From Clostridiales bacterium (lineage in GTDB: Bacteria > Bacillota_A > Clostridia > Oscillospirales > Oscillospiraceae), in assembly GCA_004553625.1 (NCBI GenBank), contig SFKX01000001.1, forward strand, positions 1-64,000: a DNA stretch of 64,000 bases. Reading direction: 5' to 3'. Of the stretch, positions 34,471-43,243 are shown in pieces. The translations under genes and the position numbers were made by a program. Below the pieces are notes generated by a model. That model had not been told where the DNA came from and ran no database searches. It saw only the letters and a list, made by a program, of their open reading frames with translations. Position 1 is the first letter of the stretch; the number at the start of each line of letters is the position of its first letter.

Positions 34471-35196
34471 ATGTCAAGACTCAGCATATTCACAAAGCTC
34501 CGGCTGCTCATACGCCGCCTGCTCCTGCGCCTGCACGCGCCGGGCGTACACTACGTCGGCGGCAGCGACACGCTGCCCCCGCCCCTGCCCAAGGCCGAGG
34601 AGGAGGCGGCCATAAAGGCCCTCTCCGAGGGCGACGAGGCGGCCAAGCAGCTGCTCATAGAGCACAACCTCCGTCTCGTCGTCTACATCGCGCGCCGGTT
34701 CGAAAACACGGGCATCAACCTGGAGGACCTGGTCTCTATCGGCAGCATCGGGCTCATCAAGGCCATCAACACCTTCAAGGCCTCGAAGAGCATCAAGCTC
34801 GCCACCTACGCCTCGCGCTGCATCGAGAACGAGATACTCATGTACCTGCGCAAATGCGGCTCGCAGCGGGCCGAGGTCAGCTTCGACGAACCCCTCAACA
34901 CCGACTGGGACGGCAACGAGCTGCTGCTCTCCGACATCCTGGGAACGGACGGGCAGGAGATCGTCCGTCCGCTCGAGGACGACGCCGACCGCGAAATGCT
35001 CCACACGGCCATCTCGATGCTGGCGGACCGGGAGAAGCAGATCATCCTCATGCGCTTCGGCTTCATCGGCGGCACCGAGTACACGCAGAAGGAGGTCGCG
35101 GACATGATGGGCATTTCCCAGAGCTACATAAGCCGCCTTGAAAAGCGCATCATCGCCCGCCTCCACCGCGAAATGGTCAGGCAGATGCAGGTCTAA
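34471..35196 (+). CDS. sigE: Sporulation sigma factor sigma-E
   Basis: A 241-residue sigma-70 family protein made as an inactive precursor. The hydrophobic, basic leader MSRLSIFTKLRLLIRRLLLR is the pro-sequence removed by SpoIIGA. Region 2 follows (LIEHNLRLVVYIARRFENTG, EDLVSIGSIGLIKAINTF, KLATYASRCIENEILMYLRK), then region 3 and region 4 with the helix-turn-helix YTQKEVADMMGISQSYISRLEKRII. ATG at 34471 has AGGAGG; an upstream in-frame start at 34447 overlaps the spoIIGA stop. It directs early mother-cell transcription. sigG, often next in clostridia, is absent; a terminator follows at once. Confidence 0.96.
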   Translation: MSRLSIFTKLRLLIRRLLLRLHAPGVHYVGGSDTLPPPLPKAEEEAAIKALSEGDEAAKQLLIEHNLRLVVYIARRFENTGINLEDLVSIGSIGLIKAINTFKASKSIKLATYASRCIENEILMYLRKCGSQRAEVSFDEPLNTDWDGNELLLSDILGTDGQEIVRPLEDDADREMLHTAISMLADREKQIILMRFGFIGGTEYTQKEVADMMGISQSYISRLEKRIIARLHREMVRQMQV

Positions 35197-35200
35197 ACGA

Positions 35201-35232
35201 AAAAGCCGGACGCTGGAGCGTCCGGCTTTTTT
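35201..35232 (+). terminator. Intrinsic terminator of spoIIGA-sigE
   Basis: GCCGGACGCT (35205-35214), GG, AGCGTCCGGC (35217-35226), then TTTTTT, with AAAA before the stem. Confidence 0.88.
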
Positions 35233-35251
35233 CATCAATATTAATTGAGTA

Positions 35252-35965
35252 CTACACCTCTCCGACGTAGACGAGGCTCTCCGGGACCCCGTCGGCGCCG
35301 CAGGCTATCTCCCAGCAGCTCGTGGAGCCGGAGCCCCACATGCGGTAGGTGTAGAGCCAGCGGCCGTCCGTTGCGGCGAAGGAGACGCCTCCGGTGTCGT
35401 CGGCTATCAGCCAACTCTCGCCCGTCTCGAGGTCTATGCAGTACAGCCGCGCCTCGGTCCCGCGGGCATCGACACCGTAGGCCCATCTTCCGGCAGCGCA
35501 GAGCGGGTCGAGCGCGCCGTCCAGAACCAGGCTGTGGTCGGCGGTCAGGCAGAGGCTGCCGGCATCATGTCCGGCTCCGTCGTACAGCTTCACCATGAGG
35601 CTGTCCTCCGCGGTGTAAATGAAGGAGCCGGAACAGCTCAGCCCCGCGGGGAGAACGTCCGTGCCGTTTTCGAGCAGCTGCGTCTCGTCCTCGCTGAGGG
35701 TGAAGCTGCGCTCTCCGACGGTGTACGCCGCCGGGGCGTCCTCTTTGCCGAATTTCCAGGGCAGGCTGAGCAGCTTTGAGCCTTCTCCGGGCGTGTAGGC
35801 AAGACCGCAGTTGAAGCGGCTGTAATAGTATACGCCGTCCTCTATCCTTCCCGGCGACTGGTGTCCGCTCGCGGAAAAGAAGCCGAAAGAGACTATGAGG
35901 AACACAGCCAGCGCCAGCGCGGCTATGACGAGCAGGGTGTTCCTGAGCGTTTTGCCATTTATCAC
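35252..35965 (-). CDS. Membrane-anchored extracellular protein, unknown function
   Basis: A 237-residue protein with one N-terminal helix (LLVIAALALAVFLIVSFGFF) and an outside beta-rich domain of short repeated strands (DGVYYYSRFNCGLAY, GSFIYTAEDSLMVKLYDG, RWAYGVDARGTEARLYCID, GRWLYTYRMWGSGSTSCWEI). The W/Y-bearing strands suggest a partial beta-propeller of DUF5050 style; I cannot name the family. It stands alone, convergent with sigE and upstream of nothing co-directional within 160 bp. Confidence 0.6.
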   Translation of the reverse strand: MINGKTLRNTLLVIAALALAVFLIVSFGFFSASGHQSPGRIEDGVYYYSRFNCGLAYTPGEGSKLLSLPWKFGKEDAPAAYTVGERSFTLSEDETQLLENGTDVLPAGLSCSGSFIYTAEDSLMVKLYDGAGHDAGSLCLTADHSLVLDGALDPLCAAGRWAYGVDARGTEARLYCIDLETGESWLIADDTGGVSFAATDGRWLYTYRMWGSGSTSCWEIACGADGVPESLVYVGEV

Positions 35966-36081
35966 GGGGCGTTCCTCCCTTCTCGCTTATGCTTACAGTT
36001 TAGCACGGCTTTGTATCCAAGTCGTATCATTTTCCAGCTCTCCAACGCCGAAATTTGCCTGCATTTTCTGAACGTTATGCA

Positions 36082-36114
36082 CAAACGAAAGAGCGCCGCC
36101 CGGGCGGGCGGCGC
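36082..36114 (-). terminator. Probable terminator of ackA
   Basis: On the minus strand a GCGCCGCCCG/CGGGCGGCGC stem (36114 to 36093) is followed by TCTTTCGTTTGT. The T-run is broken, so strength is moderate. Confidence 0.6.
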
Positions 36115-36133
36115 TTCTGTGCGTTTCTGCGGT

Positions 36134-37336
36134 TCAGCCCTCGACGATGTCGCGGGTGTCGCGGGCGATGACGAGCTCCTCGTTCGTCGGAATGACGAAG
36201 AGCTTGACCTTGGAGCCCGGCGTGGAGATGCAGACGTCCTCGCCGCGCTTCTTGTTCTGCTCGGGGTCCACCTCGCAGCCGAGGTAGCCGAGGTACTTGC
36301 AGATGCCCGCGCGGGTCGTGGCGCTGTTCTCGCCCACGCCGGCGGTGAATATGATGGCGTCCACGCCGTTCATGGCGGCGGCGTAGCTGCCCGCGACCTT
36401 GGCGACCCAGTAGTCGAACATGTCGAGGGCGAGGCGGGCGCGCTCATTGCCCTCGTCCGCGGCGGTCTCGAGGTCACGGAAGTCGCTGGAGACGCCGGAG
36501 ACGCCCAGCACGCCGGACTTCTTGTTGAGGACGCCCAGCATCTCGTCGATGTCCATTCCGTACTTGTTCATGATGAACTGCATGACGCCGGGGTCAAGGT
36601 CGCCGCAGCGGGTACCCATCGGCAGGCCGACCAGCGGCGTGAAGCCCATGGAGGTGTCCACGCTCTTGCCGCCGTCTATGGCGCAGATGGAAGAGCCGTT
36701 GCCCATGTGGCAGCTGATGAGCTTGAGCTCCTCGACGGGCTTGCCCATGAGCTCGGCGCAGCGGCCGGAGACGTACCTGTGGCTGGTGCCGTGGAAGCCG
36801 TAGCGGCGGATGCCGTCGTTCTTATAATAGTCGTAAGGCACAGCGTAGGTGAAGGCCTTGGCCGGCATGGTCTGGTGGAAGGCGGTGTCGAACACGGCGA
36901 CCTGCGGCACGTCCTTGCCCATGACGGCGACGCAGGCGTTGATGCCCGTGATGTTGGCGGGGTTGTGCAGGGGCGCGAAGGGGGTGCAGTCCTCGATGGC
37001 CTTCATGACCTCGTCGTCTATGCGGACGGAGGAGGCGAACTTCTCGCCGCCGTGGACCACGCGGTGGCCGACGGCGTCTATCTCCGCCATGCTCGCCACG
37101 ACGCCGTACTCGGCGCTCGTCAGCTTGTCTATGACCGCGGCGATGGCCTCGGAGTGGGTCGGCAGGGAGATATCCTCGTTGAACACGGGCTTGCCGCCAA
37201 CGAGCGGAGTGTGCTTCAGGTGACCGTCTATGCCGATGCGCTCGCACAGGCCCTTGGCGAGGACGGACTCGGTCTCCATATCAATGAGCTGATACTTGAG
37301 GGAGGAGCTTCCGGCGTTGATGACCAATACTTTCAT
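36134..37336 (-). CDS. ackA: Acetate kinase
   Basis: A 400-residue ASKHA-fold enzyme interconverting acetyl phosphate plus ADP with acetate plus ATP, the energy-yielding end of acetate fermentation. Signatures: VLVINAGSSSLKYQLIDM at the N-terminus, VFDTAFHQTMP, RRYGFHGTSHRYVSGR, CHMGNGSSICAIDGGKSVDTSMG and IFTAGVGENSATTR. Length is standard. pta is not adjacent. The divergent neighbour tmcAL also uses acetate. Confidence 0.97.
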   Translation of the reverse strand: MKVLVINAGSSSLKYQLIDMETESVLAKGLCERIGIDGHLKHTPLVGGKPVFNEDISLPTHSEAIAAVIDKLTSAEYGVVASMAEIDAVGHRVVHGGEKFASSVRIDDEVMKAIEDCTPFAPLHNPANITGINACVAVMGKDVPQVAVFDTAFHQTMPAKAFTYAVPYDYYKNDGIRRYGFHGTSHRYVSGRCAELMGKPVEELKLISCHMGNGSSICAIDGGKSVDTSMGFTPLVGLPMGTRCGDLDPGVMQFIMNKYGMDIDEMLGVLNKKSGVLGVSGVSSDFRDLETAADEGNERARLALDMFDYWVAKVAGSYAAAMNGVDAIIFTAGVGENSATTRAGICKYLGYLGCEVDPEQNKKRGEDVCISTPGSKVKLFVIPTNEELVIARDTRDIVEG

Positions 37337-37362
37337 TTCAGCAGGTTCCTTTCTTCATATCT

Positions 37363-37390
37363 ATTGTAAAAGTGTTTTGCCCATAGTAAA
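37363..37390 (-). promoter_or_regulatory. Candidate promoter of ackA
   Basis: Minus strand: TTTACT (37390 to 37385, 4 of 6), 16-bp spacer, TACAAT (37368 to 37363, 5 of 6), about 25 bp before the start codon. Confidence 0.45.
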
Positions 37391-37473
37391 ATGTGAGCAG
37401 CATTTCCAACTATTCATTTTATCCACATTCCGGGCAAAACGCAAGAGGAATCTTGACCGAGGGAGGCGATACG

Positions 37474-38673
37474 ATGCGCGTTGCCGGCGTCGTTGCGGAA
37501 TTCAACCCCTTTCACAACGGACACAAGCTGCTCATAGACAGGGCGCGGGAGGCGCTGGGACCGGACTCCGCCGTGGTCTGCGCCATGTCCGGCGACTTTG
37601 TCCAGCGCGGCGAGGCTGCGGTCTGGTCGAAGTTCGCCAGGGCCGAGGCCGCCGCGCGCTGCGGCGCAGACCTCGTGCTCGAGCTGCCCCTGCCCTGGGC
37701 GCTCGCCTCCGCGGAGGGCTTCGCCCGCGGCGGCGTGGGCCTGCTGGCCTCGCTCGGCATTGTGGACTGCCTCTGCTTCGGCAGTGAACGCGGCGAGACG
37801 GAACCCCTCGAGCGCGCCGCAGAGGCCCTGCTCAGCCCCAGGCTCACCGCGGAACTGCGCCGCGAGCTCGAGGGCGGGGTCCCCTTCGCCGCGGCCAGGC
37901 AGCGAGCCCTCGCCTCCGTCACGGACGAGGACACCGCCTGCCTGCTCGATACGCCGAACAACATCCTCGCCGTGGAGTACATCCGCGCCATCTATGAGCT
38001 CGGCCTCGACCTCGGCTTCATGACCGTCCGGCGTGAGGGCGCGCCCCACGACGGCCCCGGAGAGGGCGCCGTCCGCTCTGCCTCCGAGCTCCGCTCCCGC
38101 ATTTCCGCCGGGAAAGACTGCCGCGGCCTCATGCCCGAGCCTGCCCTCGCCGTCTTTGAGCGCGAGGCGGAGCGCGGCCGCGGTCCCGTGCTCATGGAGA
38201 CGCTGGAGCCCATGCTGCTCTCCAGGCTCCGTATGCTGCCCGCCGCGGAATTCTCAAAGCTGCCGGACGCATCCGAGGGCCTCGGCAACCGACTGTACGC
38301 CGCCGTGGCCGACGAGCCCACGCTCGACGGCGTCCTCGCCGCCGCCAAGTCGAAGCGTTACGCCCTCTCCCGCATCCGGCGGATGACGATGTGCGCCTGC
38401 CTCGGTATCCGGGACGGCATGGCCGAGGGCGTCCCGCCCTATGCCAGACTCCTCGCCGCCACCGAGCGCGGCCGCGTCCTGCTCCGCCAGGCCCAGGACA
38501 AGGCCCGGGTCCCGCTCATCACCAAGCCAGCCTCCGCAAGACGCCTGCCCCCGGAAAGCCTCGCCGTTTTCGAGCTCGGAGCGGGTGCAAGGGACCTCTA
38601 TGTCCTCGCCTACAGGGCAGCCGCGGAGCGCCGCGGTGGCAGTGACTGGCGGACAGGTCCGGCAATGGTCTGA
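37474..38673 (+). CDS. tmcAL: tRNA(Met) cytidine acetate ligase TmcAL (YlbM family)
   Basis: A 399-residue nucleotidyltransferase-fold enzyme that activates acetate with ATP and acetylates the wobble cytidine of elongator tRNA-Met. The N-terminus has VAEFNPFHNGHKLLIDRARE (HxGH-type site), MSGDFVQRGEAAVWSKFARA and GADLVLELPLPWALASAEGFA. LDTPNNILAVEYIRAI and RRMTMCACLGI follow in the helical C-terminal part. ATG at 37474 follows GGGAGG; the longer frame has no ribosome-binding site. The gene pairs head-to-head with ackA. Confidence 0.92.
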   Translation: MRVAGVVAEFNPFHNGHKLLIDRAREALGPDSAVVCAMSGDFVQRGEAAVWSKFARAEAAARCGADLVLELPLPWALASAEGFARGGVGLLASLGIVDCLCFGSERGETEPLERAAEALLSPRLTAELRRELEGGVPFAAARQRALASVTDEDTACLLDTPNNILAVEYIRAIYELGLDLGFMTVRREGAPHDGPGEGAVRSASELRSRISAGKDCRGLMPEPALAVFEREAERGRGPVLMETLEPMLLSRLRMLPAAEFSKLPDASEGLGNRLYAAVADEPTLDGVLAAAKSKRYALSRIRRMTMCACLGIRDGMAEGVPPYARLLAATERGRVLLRQAQDKARVPLITKPASARRLPPESLAVFELGAGARDLYVLAYRAAAERRGGSDWRTGPAMV

Positions 38674-38696
38674 TTGTATAATATGCATAAAATTTT

Positions 38697-38732
38697 TATC
38701 CTGCTGAATCATTTTTTCGGCAGGATATTTTT
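38697..38732 (+). terminator. Intrinsic terminator of tmcAL
   Basis: TATCCTGCTGAA (38697-38708) pairs with TTCGGCAGGATA (38716-38727; one G-T pair), then TTTTT. Confidence 0.8.
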
Positions 38733-38779
38733 CTGCGCTGATTGATTAAAGAAATTGTAATGAAAAGTGCTAAATTATG

Positions 38780-38808
38780 TTGCAATCTCCCGCGATTTGG
38801 TTTATAAT
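38780..38808 (+). promoter_or_regulatory. Promoter of the liv operon
   Basis: TTGCAA (38780-38785, 4 of 6), 17-bp spacer, TATAAT (38803-38808, 6 of 6). A leader of about 70 bases follows with a small GTCCA/TGGAC hairpin before AGGAGG and livJ. Confidence 0.7.
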
Positions 38809-38886
38809 CATGCCCAGGCTGCGAAGTACATTTGTCCACACAAGATGGACGTCGCGGCCGAACATGATTTAGGAGGATGAGACTGA

Positions 38887-40116
38887 ATGAAGAAGATACT
38901 TGCACTCTTGCTTGCTCTGTGCATGGTGTTTGCCCTGGCCGCCTGCGGCGAGCCCGCCCCCGCCGCGAGCGACGCCCCTGAGGGTGGCGACGCTCAGGTT
39001 TCCGACGCCCCCGAGGGCGGCGATACCACCGGCGACAAGGTCATAAAGATCGGCGTGTTCGAGCCCCAGTCCGGTGACAACGGCGCCGGCGGCAAGCAGG
39101 AGATACTGGGTATGCAGTACGCCAACTCCCTGACCCCGACCGTCGAGGTCGGCGGCGAGACCTACACGGTCGAGCTGGTGTACGCCGATAACCAGTCCAG
39201 CAACGACAAGGCCGTCTCCGCCGCCCAGACCCTCATCGCAGAGGGCTGCAGCGTGGTGCTCGGCTCCTACGGCTCCGGCGTGTCCATAGCGGCCGCCACC
39301 ACCTTCGGCGACGCGGGCGTCCCGGCCATCGGCGTCACCTGCACCAACCCGCAGGTCACCCAGGTCAGCGATACATATTACCGCATCTGCTTCATAGACC
39401 CCTTCCAGGGTACCGTCCTGGCGAACTACGCAAAGAGCCTCGGCGCGACCAAGGCTTACTGCCTCGCCAAGCAGGGCGACGACTACTCCGTCGGCCTGGT
39501 GAACTACTTCGTTGAGGCCTTCGGCGCTGAGAACTGCGTGCAGGAGGTCTTCCAGGAGGGCACCTCCGACTACAGCAGCTACGTCACCAACGCCAAGTCC
39601 AACGGCTGCGACATCTTCGTGGCGCCCGTCTCCACTGAGGCCGCCGCTCTGATAATCGACCAGGCCGCCACTCAGGATCTGGGCATGCCCATCCTCGCCG
39701 GCGACACCTGGGACTCCAACGTCATAGTCAATGCGGCGCAGGGCAAAGACGTCAACATCTACGTCACCACCTTCTATCAGGAGGGCGGCAACGCTGAGTT
39801 CGACGCGGCCTTCAAGGAGTGGATCAACTCCGACAGCGTCAACCTCGAGAACAACGGCGGCAACGACATGGTCGCGGCTGTCTCCGTCATGGGCTACGAC
39901 GCCTACTACGTCGCCCTCGAGGCCATCAAGGCCGCCGGCAGCATCGAGCCCGCAGCGGTTCTTGAGGCTCTGCCCAGCGTGAGCTACGACGGCATCACCG
40001 GCAACATCGCCTTCGCCGACGGTGCGAAGGACGCCACCCGCGACGTTGCCTTCATCAAGTACTGCAACACCGAGACGGCTGTTTGGGACCTCATCGGCGA
40101 GCAGGGCATTGAGTAA
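38887..40116 (+). CDS. livJ: Branched-chain amino acid ABC transporter, substrate-binding lipoprotein
   Basis: A 409-residue lipoprotein. The signal peptide ends in lipobox LAAC (cysteine near residue 19), followed by a low-complexity spacer with two near-identical SDAPEGGD units. The type I periplasmic-binding fold runs from KVIKIGVFEPQSGDNGAGG to the end, with VELVYADNQSSNDKAVSAAQTLI and FVAPVSTEAAALIIDQA. It binds leucine/isoleucine/valine or related amino acids outside the membrane; ligand specificity is not provable here. It heads livJHMGF. Confidence 0.92.
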   Translation: MKKILALLLALCMVFALAACGEPAPAASDAPEGGDAQVSDAPEGGDTTGDKVIKIGVFEPQSGDNGAGGKQEILGMQYANSLTPTVEVGGETYTVELVYADNQSSNDKAVSAAQTLIAEGCSVVLGSYGSGVSIAAATTFGDAGVPAIGVTCTNPQVTQVSDTYYRICFIDPFQGTVLANYAKSLGATKAYCLAKQGDDYSVGLVNYFVEAFGAENCVQEVFQEGTSDYSSYVTNAKSNGCDIFVAPVSTEAAALIIDQAATQDLGMPILAGDTWDSNVIVNAAQGKDVNIYVTTFYQEGGNAEFDAAFKEWINSDSVNLENNGGNDMVAAVSVMGYDAYYVALEAIKAAGSIEPAAVLEALPSVSYDGITGNIAFADGAKDATRDVAFIKYCNTETAVWDLIGEQGIE

Positions 40117-40138
40117 TTTCAAAAAAACAACTGTTTAA

Positions 40139-40174
40139 GGGCAAGGGCGGGGGCGAAAGCCTCCGCCTTAGCCC
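40139..40174 (+). other. Long hairpin between livJ and livH
   Basis: GGGC and GCCC frame a nine-pair stem GGCGGGGGC (40146-40154), GAAA tetraloop, GCCTCCGCC (40159-40167), with one G-T pair. Downstream is T-rich but interrupted (ATTTATTTG). Similar hairpins after binding-protein genes stabilise the upstream message or partly terminate, giving more binding protein than permease. Confidence 0.6.
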
Positions 40175-40261
40175 CGATTTATTTGTCTGCGCTGCGTCGA
40201 AAACGCGGCAATCGCGGCGACCGCGCTTTCGAGGCGGCGCGAGCATTGGGGAGGACGCTCA

Positions 40262-41188
40262 ATGGACTTTTTTGATAAACTACTGCCGTACCTGCTCTCC
40301 GGCATATCCGTCGGCGGACAGTACGCGCTCATAGCCGTCGGCTATACGATGGTATACGGCATACTCAGACTCATAAACTTCGCACACGGCGACGTGTTCA
40401 TGGTCGCGGGCCTCATGATGGTCTACGCCGTGACCTGGATGCCGCTGTGGCTGGCTATACCTTTTGTAATAGTGTTCACCGTGCTGCTGGGCTTCATCAT
40501 AGAGCGCGTAGCCTACAAGCCGCTGCGCTCCGCGCCGAGGATGTCGGTCATGATAAGCGCCATAGGCGTGAGCTACCTCTTGCAGAACCTCGCGCTCTAC
40601 ATCACCGGCGGTCTGAACAAGAACTACCCGACCATGCCCTGGATCTCCGACACGGTGAGCATTTTCGGCGCGACGACCAAGGTGGTCACGCTGGTGACGC
40701 CGGTGCTGACGCTCATACTCGTCGTGCTGCTGGTGCAGCTCATAAACCACACGAAGATAGGCATGGCCATGCGCGCCGTGGCAAAGGACTTCGAGACGAG
40801 CACGCTCATGGGCATCAAGATAAACAACGTCATCTCGATGACCTTCATCATCGGCTCCTTCCTCGCGGCAATCGGCTCGATGCTGTTCTTCACGAACTAT
40901 CCGGGCGTCACGCCGACGGTCGGCGCAATGCCGGGCCTGAAGGCCTTCGTCGCGGCGGTGTTCGGCGGCATAGGCTCCATCCCGGGCGCGGTCATTGGCG
41001 CCTTCATCATCGGCATCTGCGAGAACATAATAAAGGGCCTCGACACCCTGCTCGTGGCCTACGGCGTCATACCGACGGGCATTGGCCTTTCGACCTTTGC
41101 GGACGCCTTCACTTTTGTCCTGCTTATCATAATTCTCGTCTTTAAGCCCACCGGCCTCTTCGGCGAGAAGGCAACGGACAAGGTCTGA
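40262..41188 (+). CDS. livH: Branched-chain amino acid ABC transporter permease LivH
   Basis: A 308-residue inner membrane permease with about eight helices. Features: GGQYALIAVGYTMVYGILRLINFAHGDVFM (family N-terminus), RSAPRMSVMISAIGVSYLLQN, GMAMRAVAKDFETSTLMGIK (the coupling loop to the ATPase) and AFVAAVFGGIGSIPGAVIGAF. It pairs with LivM. ATG follows GGGGAGG; 145 bp after livJ, beyond the hairpin. Confidence 0.93.
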   Translation: MDFFDKLLPYLLSGISVGGQYALIAVGYTMVYGILRLINFAHGDVFMVAGLMMVYAVTWMPLWLAIPFVIVFTVLLGFIIERVAYKPLRSAPRMSVMISAIGVSYLLQNLALYITGGLNKNYPTMPWISDTVSIFGATTKVVTLVTPVLTLILVVLLVQLINHTKIGMAMRAVAKDFETSTLMGIKINNVISMTFIIGSFLAAIGSMLFFTNYPGVTPTVGAMPGLKAFVAAVFGGIGSIPGAVIGAFIIGICENIIKGLDTLLVAYGVIPTGIGLSTFADAFTFVLLIIILVFKPTGLFGEKATDKV

Positions 41189-41201
41189 GGGAGGCGGAAG
41201 C

Positions 41202-42392
41202 ATGGATACGAAGAAAAAGAAACTCACAAAACTGCTAATAACGGCCGTCGGCCTCATCGTTCTCTACGCGCTGTGCATCTGGATGGACCAGGCCATTACC
41301 GCCACATCCAAGTTCTATATGCTCATAACAGTCGTGCGCAAGAGCGCAGTCTACGCGCTGGTCGCGGTTTCGATGAACCTGCTCAACGGCTTCACAGGCC
41401 TCTTCTCGCTGGGCCAGGCGGGCTTCATGCTCATAGGCGCGTATACTTACGCCATCTTCTCCATACCGTCGGAGAGCATCGCGGGCGTGTACCAGTACTA
41501 TGACGCGGCGATAAACTTCTCCTTCCAGGAGGCCATAAACGGCATCTTCGGGCTGGAGGCCATGGCCGCGCCCGGACTTATCATCGGCGCGCTGCTGGCC
41601 ATGCTGCTGGCGGGCGTTGTGGCGGCTTTCTTCGCCTGGCTCATCGGCCTGCCTGTGCTCAGGCTCAAGAGCGACTATCTGGCGATAGCCACCCTGGGCT
41701 TCGCCGAGATCATAAAGGCCATCTTTCAGTGGCAGAAGTTCGGCCCCATCACGAACGGCTCGAACGTCCTGCGCGGCTACACCCGTCTCTCCGACTTCAC
41801 CTTCAACATAGGCGGCACGCAGGTGTCTTTTGCAACCTTTGTGCCTGTGTTCATAGCTTCGCTCTGCATCCTGGTCATCGTGCTGCTCATAAACTCGTCC
41901 TACGGCCGCGCGTTCAAGGCCATACGTGAGGATGAGATAGCCGCCGAGGCCATGGGTGTGCGCCTGTTCAAGCACAAGCAGATGGCCTTCTGCATCTCCT
42001 GCTTCTTCGCAGGCGTGGGCGGCGCGCTGCTGGCGATGTTCATGAACACCATCCAGGCGGCGCAGTTCAAGTCCTCCATGACCTATGAGATACTGCTCAT
42101 CGTCGTGCTGGGCGGCCTCGGCTCCGTGACGGGCAGCTGCATTGCCAGCTTCCTCTTCATAGCCTGCTCCGAGTGGTGGCTGCGCGGCCTCGACAGCGGC
42201 AAGTTCCTCGGCATTGAGTCGAGCCTGTTCCGCAGCGGTTTCAGGCTGGTCGTGTTCTCGGTCATCATCATGGTAGTCGTGCTGTTCTTCCGCAAGGGCC
42301 TGATGGGCCAGAAGGAACTGCCGGACCTCTTCAAAAAGCGAAAAAAAGCGCCTGCCGCACCGGCACAGGCTGAGGGAGGTGCCGCGAAATGA
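41202..42392 (+). CDS. livM: Branched-chain amino acid ABC transporter permease LivM
   Basis: A 396-residue membrane permease, the partner of LivH. It shows VSMNLLNGFTGLFSLGQAGFMLIGAYTYAI, LRLKSDYLAIATLGFAEIIKA, SYGRAFKAIREDEIAAEAMGV (ATPase-coupling loop) and VLGGLGSVTGSCIASFLF. A Lys/Ala/Pro-rich cytoplasmic tail ends it. It starts 13 bp after livH and overlaps livG by 4 bp. Confidence 0.93.
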   Translation: MDTKKKKLTKLLITAVGLIVLYALCIWMDQAITATSKFYMLITVVRKSAVYALVAVSMNLLNGFTGLFSLGQAGFMLIGAYTYAIFSIPSESIAGVYQYYDAAINFSFQEAINGIFGLEAMAAPGLIIGALLAMLLAGVVAAFFAWLIGLPVLRLKSDYLAIATLGFAEIIKAIFQWQKFGPITNGSNVLRGYTRLSDFTFNIGGTQVSFATFVPVFIASLCILVIVLLINSSYGRAFKAIREDEIAAEAMGVRLFKHKQMAFCISCFFAGVGGALLAMFMNTIQAAQFKSSMTYEILLIVVLGGLGSVTGSCIASFLFIACSEWWLRGLDSGKFLGIESSLFRSGFRLVVFSVIIMVVVLFFRKGLMGQKELPDLFKKRKKAPAAPAQAEGGAAK

Positions 42393-43243
42393 GCGAAAAA
42401 CGTGAAAACGTTCTGAGCCTGCAGAACATTACCATGCAGTTCGGCGGCGTCGTGGCCGTGAACGACCTCTCGCTCGAGGTGGGCCGCGGCGAAATAGTCG
42501 CCCTCATAGGCCCCAACGGCGCAGGCAAGACCACGGCCTTCAACTGCGTCACCGGCGTCTACCAGCCCACGAACGGCGAGATCAGCTTCGAGGGCAAGGC
42601 AATAGTCCGCAACCACCCGCAGGGTAAGATGAAAAAATCCTACTTGGGCGAGAACGCGGAGAAATTTACAGGTCACGTCCTTGCGCCGACGCCGGACAGG
42701 ATAACCGAGCTCGGCATAGCGAGGACCTTCCAGAACATCCGCCTCTTCTCCTCCCTGACGGTGCTGGAGAACGTGCTCATAGCCAAGCACATGAGGGCAA
42801 AGCAGAACGTCTTTTCCGCCACCTTCCGCGTGAACCGTTCGGAGGAGCGCCGCATGCAGGAGGAGGCAATGGCGCTGCTCGAGGAGCAGAACCTCGGCCA
42901 CTTGAAGGACGAGGTCGCGGGAAGCCTGCCCTACGGCATACAGCGCCGGCTCGAGATCGCCCGCGCACTGGCCACGGAGCCGAAGCTGCTGCTGCTCGAC
43001 GAGCCCGCTGCCGGCATGAACCCGCAGGAAACGCAGGAGCTGGGCGAGTTCATCGTGCAGATCAAGGACACGCACCACCTGACGGTGTTCATGATCGAGC
43101 ACCACATGGACCTGGTCATGCAGTTCTCGGACAGGATATATGTCCTGGACTTCGGCAAGCTCATCGCGCAGGGCACTCCCGCGCAGGTACAGAACGACCC
43201 GAAGGTCATAGAGGCTTACTTGGGGGTGTCGGACGATGCTTAA
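42389..43243 (+). CDS. livG: Branched-chain amino acid ABC transporter ATPase LivG
   Basis: A 284-residue cytoplasmic ATPase. Walker A is GPNGAGKTT (near residue 37), the family signature region is LPYGIQRRLEIARALATEPK, Walker B LLLLDEPAAGMNP, and the H-loop IEHHMDLV. The C-terminal end QNDPKVIEAYLG is typical for LivG. An insertion of about 20 residues (GKMKKSYLGENAEKFTGHVL) after the Q-loop region is longer than in most LivG proteins I recall. It overlaps livF by 8 bp. Confidence 0.93.
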   Translation: MSEKRENVLSLQNITMQFGGVVAVNDLSLEVGRGEIVALIGPNGAGKTTAFNCVTGVYQPTNGEISFEGKAIVRNHPQGKMKKSYLGENAEKFTGHVLAPTPDRITELGIARTFQNIRLFSSLTVLENVLIAKHMRAKQNVFSATFRVNRSEERRMQEEAMALLEEQNLGHLKDEVAGSLPYGIQRRLEIARALATEPKLLLLDEPAAGMNPQETQELGEFIVQIKDTHHLTVFMIEHHMDLVMQFSDRIYVLDFGKLIAQGTPAQVQNDPKVIEAYLGVSDDA

